Assembly: GCA_900471525.1 (NCBI GenBank) | Contig: UCEZ01000059.1 | Coordinates: 33,149-97,148 of the forward strand | Source of the DNA: Hyphomicrobiales bacterium | GTDB taxonomy: Bacteria > Pseudomonadota > Alphaproteobacteria > Rhizobiales > Rhizobiaceae | Length of the DNA stretch: 64,000 nt | Reading direction: 5' to 3' | Shown here: piece by piece, positions 31,702 to 40,519 of the stretch | How positions within the stretch are numbered: the first letter of the stretch is position 1 | How the letters are laid out: every line of letters begins with the position of its first letter | Program-made: the position numbers and the translations under genes | The notes under the pieces: model-generated | Told to the model about the DNA's origin: nothing | The model's database searches: none | The model's input: the letters and a program-made list of their open reading frames with translations, nothing else

Positions 31702-33453
31702 TCAGACAAACAAGAAGTCGCCCGAGTTGAAATTTGCAAGCCCGCCGAGGGTGGTGATGTTGTCGAATTCAGCAACAAGCACCGCACCGCCGGCTGAACT
31801 CGGGTTCTGATCGTAATAGACCGCCGCGTGGCCGAGATCCGCGTTGTGGAACACGAACAATGCGCCGGTGGTTATATTGCTATAACCGTTGATAGTGCTC
31901 TGGACGGTCGCGGTAGTGACACCCGCATCCGTTTTTACGGCAACTTCCGTTCCGGCAACATTGATCGCAGCGTTATTCCCCACCTTTACGTTTTCGACGG
32001 CTGTATTGTTGTTGCCGATCGCGAATTCGAACGCTCCGCCGCCGACGTCAAACTGGAGCCTATCCACCGCGGTGCTGCTCGTGCCGGCATTGAAGTCGCT
32101 CACATGATTAGTGGTGTCGGCAAGCTGCTGGAAAAAGAACGTGTCATTTCCCGCGCCTCCTGTCAGCGTGTTGTTACCACTCCCACCATTCAGCGTGTCA
32201 TTGCCATCCTGGCCGAACAGCGTGTCGTCCCCGCCAAGACCGAACATCATATCGTTGCCGGCGCCGCCGTAGAGCACATCGTCGCCCGACCCCCCGTTTG
32301 GATTGTCTACAGAGTTGCCGTTGCCGCCGGTTATGATCGTAAAAGTCTCGGTCTTCTCGAAAGCCGGTCCTATGGGATCACCGGTCTGCGTCGCTTTCAC
32401 CACCACCGAAAACGTGCCATTCGGAGATAGGTCACCAGAACTGAGCGTATTTCCTGTTATCGAGAACAAGCCCGCATTCGACTGCGAAACAATGCTGAAG
32501 ATGAAACCGCCTGTATCGGGATCAGTCGCATTGAGCAGTCCGCTGAACTGAAAACTATTGAAGTTGACGCTGCCCGACGGAACGACCGGCGTCAGCTTGA
32601 TGTCGGTCGGTGCCTGCCTGGGAGGACCATCATCGGCGCCGGTGATGCTGACGACGATGTTGTGGCTGGCGGTGCCGTCGAGCGAGGAGACGGTCAGCGT
32701 GTCGCTGACGGCGTCGCCCTGGTTGAGCGCCTGTGTTGCCGCCCGGCTGTTGTCGAGCGTGTAGCTCCAGGTGCCGGTCGCCGCATTGAAGGAGAAGGTG
32801 CCATAGGTGCCGTTGAGCGAGGCGGGTGTTGCAAACACCGCTTCGCCGTCATCGACGTCGGTGACCAGCAGCTTGCCCGAGGCACTCGGGTCGCCGCTGC
32901 CGGCCGCACCGGCTTCGGTGACCGCCCGGTCGTCGGTGACCGTCGCATCGACGACGATCGCAGCGGCGTCGTTGGTGCCGGTGAGCGAGACGGAAACATT
33001 TGCCTCACTGAGCGTGCCATTGCCAAGCCGAATTGCGTAGACGAAACTGTCTTTAATGGTTTCACCGGCAGACAGCGTATTGATATCCGCGCCCGCTCCT
33101 GGGGTTTCACTTCCATCGCTCAGGCGGTACTCGATCTTTCCGTTGTTGATCCTGACCCAATTGCCGAGCAGGGTTCTCTCCCAGGTAGATACCCCGTTTG
33201 CCCCGACGTCTTTCGCAAGAAGATCATAGTCCGCGGTAATCGCGTTGCCGTCGCCATCGTCTACTGAAAAGAGGGATTTGGCGTTCCCGCCGAGATCGTT
33301 CGACATCACATCGAGAGTGATGGTTTTGTTGGCCGCATTGTAGAGCTGCAAACTGATCAGTTGGTCTTCCGTCCAGGTATAAGAGTCGTCTTTCGCTTGT
33401 GGCGTATTGGCGAAAGAAGTCGTGCTGCCACCACCAGTGCTTTGCGTACCCAT
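31702..33453 (-). CDS. VCBS/RTX-repeat secreted adhesin-like protein
   Basis: Large extracellular protein (583 aa from ATG 33453). It has no N-terminal signal peptide. A VCBS-type domain lies near residues 165-275 ([37 protein letters not shown]), a cadherin-like domain near 283-375, and RTX nonapeptides near 387-438 ([30 protein letters not shown]). The C-terminal 130 residues match the usual uncleaved signal for type I secretion. It probably binds calcium outside the cell and acts in adhesion or biofilm. No ABC/HlyD/TolC genes are nearby, so it must use a secretion machine encoded elsewhere. It is flanked by IS scraps. Confidence 0.85.
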   Translation of the reverse strand: MGTQSTGGGSTTSFANTPQAKDDSYTWTEDQLISLQLYNAANKTITLDVMSNDLGGNAKSLFSVDDGDGNAITADYDLLAKDVGANGVSTWERTLLGNWVRINNGKIEYRLSDGSETPGAGADINTLSAGETIKDSFVYAIRLGNGTLSEANVSVSLTGTNDAAAIVVDATVTDDRAVTEAGAAGSGDPSASGKLLVTDVDDGEAVFATPASLNGTYGTFSFNAATGTWSYTLDNSRAATQALNQGDAVSDTLTVSSLDGTASHNIVVSITGADDGPPRQAPTDIKLTPVVPSGSVNFNSFQFSGLLNATDPDTGGFIFSIVSQSNAGLFSITGNTLSSGDLSPNGTFSVVVKATQTGDPIGPAFEKTETFTIITGGNGNSVDNPNGGSGDDVLYGGAGNDMMFGLGGDDTLFGQDGNDTLNGGSGNNTLTGGAGNDTFFFQQLADTTNHVSDFNAGTSSTAVDRLQFDVGGGAFEFAIGNNNTAVENVKVGNNAAINVAGTEVAVKTDAGVTTATVQSTINGYSNITTGALFVFHNADLGHAAVYYDQNPSSAGGAVLVAEFDNITTLGGLANFNSGDFLFV

Positions 33454-33589
33454 TGTAATTACCCCCCATACCCCAAACGAAGTAACCACGAGTTGATTCA
33501 CGACGAATCAATCCGTTGCGCGACGGTTTTTGTTTAAAATAAGAAAAAATTACTCCCACCTAATAAAGTGTTAACATATATACTCTGAA

Positions 33590-34021
33590 ATGGAAGACCG
33601 TTTTATTGCGAAGGTTAATATCGCTACCCATTCAGCATCGAGAGGTGGCTGTGCGTCAGTTGTGAATGAGCTGGTGGGCGCGAGCTTGGGAAAACAGGCC
33701 GGTACCGAGGCAGAATTGTTTCAGGAGCGGATGAATGCCGCTCTACGAACACTGGGCTACGATAACCTTCAAAGAGTCGCGATAATGATCAGCGAGGCGG
33801 AGTTGGAGCGATCGGCTTTTTTCAGGAATGGGCAAAGCCTCAAGCGTTACGTGAAGACTGCACGACGAAATTCGTGCACACGCCGAATCGCAGCGGCCTG
33901 TTCAGCGCGACAACGTGGGCCGACCGCCCGCGGAGCAGCAGTTTCTGGTATTGCTCTCGCCGAACCCGCGCAGTTTTCATCCATATTTGTGGCATTGATC
34001 ATCTATCCCATTTGGCGGTAG
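33590..34021 (+). CDS. Possible hypothetical protein (143 aa)
   Basis: An open frame with no Shine-Dalgarno before its ATG. The first 90 residues look protein-like ([30 protein letters not shown]), the remainder is Ala/Arg rich and less convincing, with a hydrophobic C-terminus. It diverges from the RTX gene and ends just before the S21 gene. I do not recognise it, and it may be a remnant. Confidence 0.3.
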   Translation: MEDRFIAKVNIATHSASRGGCASVVNELVGASLGKQAGTEAELFQERMNAALRTLGYDNLQRVAIMISEAELERSAFFRNGQSLKRYVKTARRNSCTRRIAAACSARQRGPTARGAAVSGIALAEPAQFSSIFVALIIYPIWR

Positions 34022-34049
34022 AAGCGCCTTGAAACCTAAGGAGTGTAAA

Positions 34050-34289
34050 TTGCAGGTAGATGTCCGTGACAACAACGTTGAGCAAGCTCTCCGCGTCCTG
34101 AAGAAAAGGATGCAAAGGGAGGGCGTTTTCCGCGAAATGCGCCTCCGGGAGCATTACGAAAAACCTTCAGTCAAACGGGCCAGGAAAAAGGCCGAGGGCG
34201 TCCGGCGCGTGAGAAAGATGGCTCGCAAAAAGCTGGAGCGCGAAAGCGGTGTCTCAGCTCCTAAGAAGACGAACGCGCCTGCGCGTTGA
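34050..34289 (+). CDS. rpsU: Ribosomal protein bS21 (paralogue) with TTG start
   Basis: Small basic 30S subunit protein (79 aa) that helps the ribosome pair with Shine-Dalgarno sequences. The family pattern is complete: [47 protein letters not shown]. The likely start is the TTG at 34050, because AAGGAG lies at the right distance before it and the family begins MQVxVRDNN; an upstream TTG at 34029 has no such site. Rhizobia usually carry several rpsU copies, often beside cold-shock genes; here there is no cspA neighbour. Its position among IS scraps suggests an extra copy. Confidence 0.9.
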   Translation: MQVDVRDNNVEQALRVLKKRMQREGVFREMRLREHYEKPSVKRARKKAEGVRRVRKMARKKLERESGVSAPKKTNAPAR

Positions 34290-34696
34290 ATTTTCCGGCA
34301 GCGACGATCGCTAGGAGTTTCCGTTGATAACAGGTTGACCGAGACGCACGGAATATCGCCTCATTCGCCGCTAACGACGTAAAGACGGCGGATGGGGTTC
34401 TGTCCCTGGACGGGGTCTAGTCGCCACTGATGTAATATCGACGCGAGACTGGGAGGAATTTCCACCGATGTCGGGCGAAAAGCGGCGGCCGAAGCTTTCA
34501 TAACAACGATTTGTCATCGAACGGTTTGACAGTTGCTTGTCGCCCAACTCGCGTCGCCCGCTGCACTGGCATTCTCTGCCTGCATTTCAGTAGCTGTTTT
34601 CAGGCGTACGCAGCCCGAGACGTTGTCTTTTGACAGCACGGCAGGAACCAGAAGCACCCGCTGAGGGTTTAACGTACAACGATCGAGGACAAGGTT
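34290..34696. other. Gene-free stretch after rpsU
   Basis: About 407 bases with no supported gene on either strand. I see no convincing hairpin terminator for rpsU, no RNA gene and no repeat long enough to report. Confidence 0.4.
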
Positions 34697-35023
34697 ATGC
34701 GCACGCTCGTACTTGCTGTTGTCATCGCGGCCTCCGCCGCCTCACCTACGTTCGCCATCTCGCGCCTTAACCCGCTCTCGATGAGCTGCGAGAGCGCACG
34801 AGCGGCTGTCCACAATCACGGCGCCGTGATCTTCCGGTGGACGTCGCCTCGCGGCCTTCCGCTTTATGACCGTTTCGTTCGCGACAGCGGCTACTGCGAC
34901 GGCAATCAATATGCGGAGTGGAAGAATATCCCGACTCGCGATGACAAGACGTGCCCGGTCTTGAACTGCCAGAATATCGACAACCTCGATGGACTCTTCA
35001 TCATCCCTGATCACAGGCTCTGA
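34697..35023 (+). CDS. Small exported hypothetical protein with four cysteines
   Basis: A 108-aa protein with a clear signal peptide (TLVLAVVIAASAASPTFA, likely cut before ISRLN). The mature part is short and has four Cys (SCESARAAV, DSGYCDG, TCPVLNC), so two disulphides are possible. It resembles small uncharacterised periplasmic proteins of rhizobia. ACAAGG stands weakly before the ATG. Nothing in the neighbourhood suggests a function. Confidence 0.7.
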   Translation: MRTLVLAVVIAASAASPTFAISRLNPLSMSCESARAAVHNHGAVIFRWTSPRGLPLYDRFVRDSGYCDGNQYAEWKNIPTRDDKTCPVLNCQNIDNLDGLFIIPDHRL

Positions 35024-35283
35024 TCTCATCAACCCGAAACCAAAATGCCGGGTACATCGCAAGCGTCACCGACTTTTTAGCCTGAGGAAACGGTGTGTTT
35101 GTTTCCCATGCCCTCGATCTGCGAGCGGAAAATGTCGACATCAATGTCGGAGCCGTAAGCATCACATTTTTTGCTAGCCCGCGCTGACGCCTAAAGAGGC
35201 CGTCGGTAACTTACTGGATTCTGGCCGATAAGACCTTCACACTAGGGATATTTTATCTTCTAGCGACCCCGTGGCCGCTCGGA

Positions 35284-35309
35284 GAGGCCGGCTACTGTCG
35301 GCCTCTTCT
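35284..35309 (+). terminator. Terminator-like hairpin
   Basis: GAGGCCG (35284-35290) pairs with CGGCCTC (35299-35305), and TTCTT follows on the + strand. It lies 260 bases past the stop of the small exported protein gene, so it may end that transcript or belong to a lost neighbour. Confidence 0.45.
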
Positions 35310-35459
35310 TGGCGCTGGATTGGGTCAACTTTAGGCTTCTGCAAACCTGTCGCAAATGACCGCCACCACAAATTTCATCGCAGAACTGTTTCGAGCGGAA
35401 AATCGTGATTTCATGAGCCTTCTCCGTTCAAGGCCCAGAGACTGTATCAGTTTATCCGG

Positions 35460-35520
35460 TCCCAATGGTCCAGCCGGAAGGGTTCACTCCAATGCCGGGT
35501 CAGTTCTCAGTGCAACTCAA
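35460..35520 (-). mobile_element. IS21-like end remnant, copy B
   Basis: On the minus strand this segment reads CACTGAGAACTGACCCGG (35495-35512) followed by CATTGGAGTGAACCCTTCC, the same repeat theme as copy A at 31520-31537 but in opposite orientation. The two 18-bp cores are identical and enclose about 4 kb with the RTX, S21 and exported-protein genes. No transposase frame is left. Confidence 0.5.
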
Positions 35521-35718
35521 CAGCCCGCAGAATCTACCGCTTTTTTTAGGGGTTCTACATGGGCATTTTTGGGTAGTTAGTTGTTTGGAACCATCGGCCA
35601 CACGAACCGTTATCGTGTCATCATCAGCGCATCGTCTTCAACAATCCGACATACGCACCGAATTTGACGACCCATCTGAGAAGCGATTGCAATGACCGGG
35701 TCGAACAGGAGTAAAGCC

Positions 35719-36168
35719 ATGTTGAAACGCACAGTCATCGCGGCGGCCGCGCTTGCTGCCGTTTGGGTCGCGCCGGCAGGTGCTGCGAATTACGTTACCG
35801 TTGGACGGCTGGTTTGCGGCTCGCAAGGTGGCGTCGGTATGATCGTCACTTCCGAGAAGTCGCTGAAATGCACCTATACACCGGCGGCCGGCGGACCGGC
35901 TGCAGTCTATGACGGCAAAATTCAAAAATTCGGCATTGATCTCGGCCAGACCGGCAAGAGCGTGATGATCTGGGATGTTCTTGCTAAGACTGGAGCCAGC
36001 GATGCCAATTTTCCGCTGAGCGGCGAATATTATGGCGCCGGGGCCAAGGTTCTCGGCGGCGGGATCGACAGGGCCTTTATGCTGCAGCCGGTGAACGTTC
36101 AGGTCCAGGAAGGCCTGAATATCGCGGTTGGCGTCGAGAAGATGACGCTGGCGCCGGCTGTCATTTAA
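35719..36168 (+). CDS. DUF992 domain exported protein
   Basis: Secreted or periplasmic protein (149 aa) of the DUF992 family. The signal peptide is KRTVIAAAALAAVWVAPAGAA; the mature domain begins YVTVGRLVCGSQGG and contains SLKCTYTP and GEYYGAGAKVLGGG, all typical. ATG 35719 has AGGAG about 7 bases upstream. The family is widespread in rhizobia and has no known function. It stands alone; about 245 bases downstream (36169-36413) hold nothing I can support. Confidence 0.85.
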   Translation: MLKRTVIAAAALAAVWVAPAGAANYVTVGRLVCGSQGGVGMIVTSEKSLKCTYTPAAGGPAAVYDGKIQKFGIDLGQTGKSVMIWDVLAKTGASDANFPLSGEYYGAGAKVLGGGIDRAFMLQPVNVQVQEGLNIAVGVEKMTLAPAVI

Positions 36169-36413
36169 TTCAAACTTTCTGACCTCCGGTCCCAGAAATG
36201 CCCGCCTTACCGGTGAGCTGCCTGGCTAGATTGTCAGGCAATTTCTTATGGTTCGACAGTCCGCTGCCCGCAGCCCTTCTGATTTATACCGGCAACGCTC
36301 TCGAGACGACCCCTACATTTGGCCGCGGGCATCCTTCATGGCTTCCTGCGGAAGCGGAGGCCGCCCACGTTCCACTGAGCGGTTGATACCCCCCAAAATC
36401 GGAGCACGGGAAT

Positions 36414-37739
36414 TTACGCGAGTCGCCTACCCGAGCGGCCAAACCGGTGAGGCCGCAGGGAAGCTACGTCCAAGATCGGCGGTTGGCAAGCAACAAGGTC
36501 GGCGACGAGACGTCCTGTAATGCCCGCGAGCGTCAGACCAAGATGGCCATGGCCGAACGCGTAAGTGACGCGCGGTGACGTCGGAGAATTGCCGATCACC
36601 GGCAAAGAGTCCGGCATCGAAGGGCGAAAACCGAGCCACTCTCGGGTGCCTTCGCCAGCACCCGGCAAAAGCGTTTGCACGCCCTTGCGGATCATCACCG
36701 TGCGGCCTGGATTGGGCGGCGCCGAAAGCCCTCCGAGTTCCACCGTGCCGGCAGCCCTCAATCCGTCGGCCATCGGCGTCATGTAGAATCCATGTTCCGG
36801 ATAGCAGACTGGTCTCGTAAGCAACGCGCCGGCTGATGGAAACAGAACATGATAGCCACGCTCCGTATCGAGCAGCGGCCTGTCACCGACCTCCTCGGCC
36901 AGCGCGCGCGACCAAGCCCCGCCCGCAACGACGACATGATCAGCCTTGATCAGGCTGCCAGCAACCCAAACCTGTATCCCGGTTTCGATCGTTTCGAGCC
37001 CGGTCGCCTCGCCGGCGACAACCGTGCCACCATGCCGTTGAATAGCCTCTGCGAGTGCAATCGCCAGGAGTTTCGGGCTCGAAAACGTGTAGGCGTCCTT
37101 GAACATGACGCCCTTGTGATAGAGCGGTGCAAGGTTCGGTTCCAGATCGTGAATGGATCGGGCGTCCAGGCGATCGAGCCTCACGCAATTGCGCTCGCGA
37201 AGGCTGATGTCTGCTTCAGCGGCCTGAAATTGCGCCTCTGTCTTGTAGAGATAGAGGCAGCCATCGTGCCGTTCGAGATGACTCGCGCCTGCGTCGGCAA
37301 TGAGCGGACGCCATCCGGCATCCGCCTGGCTCAGGAGCGATGCGAGAATAGCCGCAATTCGCTCGACCTCCTCGCGGCTGCTCGACGCCAGAAATGCCCG
37401 CATCCATGGCCCAAGATGCGGCAGGTAACGCCAGACGATTGCAAGCGGCCCAAGCGGATCGAGCAGCATGCGGGGAACACGCCACGCAATGCCAGGTGTC
37501 GCGACCGGGACGACACTTTGCGGCGCAACCGTGCAGGCATTGCCGTAGGAACAGGCTTGTTCATAGGATGCACCGGGCAACGGCAGTTCACGGTCGATGA
37601 TCGTGACGCGATGTCCGGTCTTCTGTAGCCACAATGCCGAGGAGAGCCCGACCAGTCCGGCCCCGATGACCAGCACATGCCGTCGTTCCGTTTCGGGCAC
37701 CGGCATGATTTCCAAATTTATCGTGCCCGGTTCCTGCAT
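36414..37739 (-). CDS. DadA-like FAD-dependent amine/amino acid oxidoreductase
   Basis: Flavoprotein (441 aa) of the D-amino-acid dehydrogenase/DAO family, acting at the inner face of the membrane in known DadA. The FAD dinucleotide motif VLVIGAGLVGLSSALWLQ follows a short N-terminal lead, and the C-terminal FAD contact GFRPSMPDSLPVIGNSP with GHGHLGLTLAG is present. The ATG at 37739 overlaps the stop of the MocR gene, so translation is coupled; an ATG 11 codons inside is an alternative. The frame remains open upstream but there it runs across the MocR gene. Coupling to a MocR regulator and the polyamine-type importer opposite suggests oxidation of an amine or amino acid taken up by that importer. 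Confidence 0.87.
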   Translation of the reverse strand: MQEPGTINLEIMPVPETERRHVLVIGAGLVGLSSALWLQKTGHRVTIIDRELPLPGASYEQACSYGNACTVAPQSVVPVATPGIAWRVPRMLLDPLGPLAIVWRYLPHLGPWMRAFLASSSREEVERIAAILASLLSQADAGWRPLIADAGASHLERHDGCLYLYKTEAQFQAAEADISLRERNCVRLDRLDARSIHDLEPNLAPLYHKGVMFKDAYTFSSPKLLAIALAEAIQRHGGTVVAGEATGLETIETGIQVWVAGSLIKADHVVVAGGAWSRALAEEVGDRPLLDTERGYHVLFPSAGALLTRPVCYPEHGFYMTPMADGLRAAGTVELGGLSAPPNPGRTVMIRKGVQTLLPGAGEGTREWLGFRPSMPDSLPVIGNSPTSPRVTYAFGHGHLGLTLAGITGRLVADLVACQPPILDVASLRPHRFGRSGRRLA

Positions 37740-39145
37740 CAGACGTGCCCGATCAGCGCACGGGGGCGGTCGGCAAGCGTGGAAGCGATGATACGCAACG
37801 CCGTCGCCAGCTCCTCCCGCGAGGAAGCACAGCCGATATTGACGCGGACGGCATGCTCGACCGGCTGCCTGTCGCAGGCAAAGGCCGCAGCGGGCATGAC
37901 GGCGACGCCGTGGGCGCGCAGGTTGGCGGTAAAATCTTCCGCCCGCCACGGGGCGGGCAATCGCAGCCAGATGAACATGCAGCGCGGGTCCGCCGCAAAC
38001 GACTGGCCAGCCAGAATGGTCGTGACGAGCGTATGGCGCGCCGAAAGTTCGGATAGCTGGGCCTTCAGGATAGCGTTGGCAGTACCATCCTCCAGCCACA
38101 GGCTTGCAATCAGGAGCGGCAACGGCGCCGGCATCCAGGCGGTGGTCCGCACAGCTTCCGCGGTCACCTGCGCAAGGCCCGGCGGGCAGGTCAGGTAGCC
38201 GACGCGCAAGCCCGGCGCCAGCGCCTTGGACAGGGCCGAGATGTGATAAGTCCGCTCCGGCGCAAGCGTGGCGAGAGCCGGCGCACGGGTGCCGAGCATC
38301 GGCCCATAGACATCGTCCTCGATGATGACCACGTCATGGCGTTCGGCAACTGCGACCAGCTCTCGGCGTCGCATCTCGCTCATCGTCACGACACTGGGAT
38401 TGTGCATCGACGGAACAGTGAAAACCGCCCGGACCGTTTCCCGGCGGCAGACGCCGTCGAGTTCGATCGCGGACATGCCCTCATCGTCGCTGCTGATACC
38501 GATGATCCGGAAGCGGAACATCTGCGCGAGCGCCTTCAAGCCATAGTAGGTGAGACGATCCGAGACGATCACGTCGCCCGGCTCGATCAGGCTGCTGATT
38601 GCCGCCAACAGCGCGTGCTGGGCACCACTGGTGACGACGATATCATCGGCAGAAGGCTTGAAGCCGTTAAGCGCGATCCAGCGCCGGCCAGCCGCACGCG
38701 CCCAAGCGGCCCCTTCCGGCGGTTGATATTCCTGCAATTCCCTGAAGCGAGGATCGGCAGAAAGCGACGGTAGTGTTTCGGCAAGCCGCTTCTGGAAATC
38801 ATCGACCGCCGGGCGGTTGACGGTGAGGTCGATGATACCGGCAGGCGTCGTCGCACGATCGACGCGCGGCATCGCACCTTCCGTCATCACAATCGTGCCG
38901 CGCCGCGTGCTGCCGACGACCAGATTGAGATTCTGCAGCTCGCGGTAGGCCTTGGTCACCGTCGAGACATTGACCGAACGCTCCCTGGCAAGGTCACGCT
39001 GGGGCGGCAACTGGCTTCCGGGCGAAAGCTCACCGGACCGGATTTTTGCCTCGATCTCGCCGGCAAGTTCCAGATAGGCGGGCCTGCGTGGCTGCCGCTT
39101 CGGATCAGCGCTCTTTGTATGGTTTTTATCCATTATCCTTGACAT
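37739..39145 (-). CDS. MocR-type regulator (GntR HTH fused to PLP aminotransferase-like domain)
   Basis: Regulator (468 aa) with a GntR winged helix at about 18-85 (LAGEIEAKIRSGELSPGSQLPPQRDLA, NVSTVTKAYRELQ) and a fold-type I aminotransferase-like domain after it. The PLP lysine fits HISALSKALAPGLRVGYL. MocR proteins use the PLP pocket to sense an amine or vitamin rather than to transaminate. ATG 39145 has GGAAG upstream; ATG 39133 is an alternative. Its stop overlaps the start of the DadA-like gene, and it is divergent from the ABC importer, so it most likely controls both units. Confidence 0.9.
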   Translation of the reverse strand: MSRIMDKNHTKSADPKRQPRRPAYLELAGEIEAKIRSGELSPGSQLPPQRDLARERSVNVSTVTKAYRELQNLNLVVGSTRRGTIVMTEGAMPRVDRATTPAGIIDLTVNRPAVDDFQKRLAETLPSLSADPRFRELQEYQPPEGAAWARAAGRRWIALNGFKPSADDIVVTSGAQHALLAAISSLIEPGDVIVSDRLTYYGLKALAQMFRFRIIGISSDDEGMSAIELDGVCRRETVRAVFTVPSMHNPSVVTMSEMRRRELVAVAERHDVVIIEDDVYGPMLGTRAPALATLAPERTYHISALSKALAPGLRVGYLTCPPGLAQVTAEAVRTTAWMPAPLPLLIASLWLEDGTANAILKAQLSELSARHTLVTTILAGQSFAADPRCMFIWLRLPAPWRAEDFTANLRAHGVAVMPAAAFACDRQPVEHAVRVNIGCASSREELATALRIIASTLADRPRALIGHV

Positions 39146-39278
39146 ACAAACTTCCGCATCTGCGTTCGAACATCCATCCGCCACACCAAGCGCAGATGTA
39201 TACTTTCGCGTGTTTCGCGCTATTTCCTTGCTGCCTATCACTTTTTAACACAGATTTCGAGAGGGCGCTTGCCTGCCA

Positions 39279-39348
39279 GACAAAATTATTTGTGTGGCTT
39301 GACAAAACAAATGTGAGCGAGACAATATCAGACAAACACCGAGACAAA
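39279..39348 (+). promoter_or_regulatory. Phased GACAAA repeats and promoter of the pot-type operon
   Basis: GACAAA occurs at 39279, 39301, 39331 and 39343, with GACAAT at 39321, so spacings are 22, 20, 10 and 12 bases. These near-multiples of a helical turn on one face suit the direct-repeat binding of MocR regulators. A promoter TTGACA (39299-39304) with CAATAT (39323-39328) 18 bases on overlaps the repeats. Confidence 0.6.
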
Positions 39349-39385
39349 GGGCAACGAACCTGGCCGGTGACTGGAGGATTATCTT

Positions 39386-40468
39386 ATGAACGAGCGCTTC
39401 ATCGCCTTCGAAGGCGTGCGTAAATCCTATGACGGCAAGAGCTACGTCGTGCGTGGGCTCGACCTGAATGTCGCACGGGGCGAATTTCTCACCCTGCTCG
39501 GCCCGTCCGGTTCGGGCAAGACCACGACCCTGATGATGCTTGCCGGGTTCGAGGCGCCGACCCACGGCACCATCACACTCGACGGCAATCGCATCGACAG
39601 CGTGCCGCCGCACCGTCGAAATATCGGCGTCGTCTTCCAGAATTACGCGCTCTTCCCGCATATGACCGTTGGCGAGAATGTCGCCTTTCCCTTGAAGATG
39701 CGCCGGCTGGGCAAGGCGGAAACCACAGAACGCGCCCGGCGCGCGCTCGACATGGTGCGGATGGCCAGCTTCGATACGCGCCGCCCCAACCAGCTTTCGG
39801 GCGGCCAGCAGCAGCGCATCGCACTGGCACGCGCGCTCGTGTTCGAGCCGCAACTGGTGCTGATGGACGAACCGCTCGGCGCCCTCGACAAACAGTTGCG
39901 CGAGCACATGCAACTCGAAATCAAGCACCTGCACGGGCGGCTTGGGATCAATGTCGTCTATGTGACGCATGACCAGAGCGAAGCGCTGACGATGTCGGAC
40001 CGCGTCGGCGTGTTCAATGACGGCACGCTACAGCAGATCGCCTCGCCGCACGCCCTCTATGAGGCGCCGGCGAACCCGTTTGTCGCCACCTTCATCGGCG
40101 AGAACAATGCGATTTCCGGAGAAGTGGTCGAGCTTGCCGGACAGAACTGCCGGATCAGGACCGCCGACGGTTCGGTTATCGCCGCACTTGCCGGCGACGG
40201 GTTGAAACAGGGCGCGCGCACGACACTGGTGCTGCGGCCCGAACGCATCACGCTGTCGCCTCCCCCCGGGAGTCCCAACCGATTCACCGCCAAGATCGAG
40301 GAACTGATCTATCACGGCGACCACCTGCGGCTGCGCGTCAAGGCCTGCGGCTGCGACGACGTGCGAGTGAAGGTGCCTGCCGCCCAGGCGCAGAGCTTCC
40401 AGGCATCAGGCACCGACATCGCCATCGGCTGGGCGCCAGAGGACTGCCGGGCCTTGGCTCTCGCCTGA
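39386..40468 (+). CDS. ABC importer ATPase, polyamine type (PotA-like)
   Basis: ATP-binding subunit (360 aa) of a spermidine/putrescine/Fe-type importer. Walker A is GPSGSGKTTTLMML near residue 37, the signature LSGGQQQRIALARAL near 137, Walker B LVLMDEPLGALD next, and HDQSEALTMSDR holds the switch His. A C-terminal TOBE regulatory domain follows (about 280-355). GGAGG stands at good distance before the ATG. It is the first gene of the operon with a binding protein and two permeases. The putative polyamine specificity rests on family resemblance. Confidence 0.92.
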   Translation: MNERFIAFEGVRKSYDGKSYVVRGLDLNVARGEFLTLLGPSGSGKTTTLMMLAGFEAPTHGTITLDGNRIDSVPPHRRNIGVVFQNYALFPHMTVGENVAFPLKMRRLGKAETTERARRALDMVRMASFDTRRPNQLSGGQQQRIALARALVFEPQLVLMDEPLGALDKQLREHMQLEIKHLHGRLGINVVYVTHDQSEALTMSDRVGVFNDGTLQQIASPHALYEAPANPFVATFIGENNAISGEVVELAGQNCRIRTADGSVIAALAGDGLKQGARTTLVLRPERITLSPPPGSPNRFTAKIEELIYHGDHLRLRVKACGCDDVRVKVPAAQAQSFQASGTDIAIGWAPEDCRALALA

Positions 40469-40519
40469 CGGCAGCTTCGTATCAACTGATCGCATTCAAC
40501 CAGAACAGGGGAATTGAAA

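Larger units (their letters stand above)
35024..35718. other. Gene-free stretch with hairpin and IS scrap
   Basis: About 695 bases between two small exported-protein genes. Apart from the terminator-like hairpin at 35284-35309 and the insertion-sequence scrap near 35460-35520 I see no gene. Short frames lack Shine-Dalgarno sites and recognisable content. Confidence 0.4.

Noticed and set aside
36198-36386. A 62-codon open frame after the DUF992 gene
   Set aside because: No ribosome site, no recognisable content, and overlapping frames of equal quality.
17100-36413. Direct repeat of the tRNA-Gln 3' end as right border of the island
   Set aside because: I looked for the acceptor and T-arm sequence downstream and did not find a convincing copy within the window; by eye this search is not exhaustive.
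37740-38099. Apparent 120-residue N-terminal extension of the DadA-like protein
   Set aside because: It reads through the MocR gene out of frame; the real start overlaps the MocR stop at 37739.
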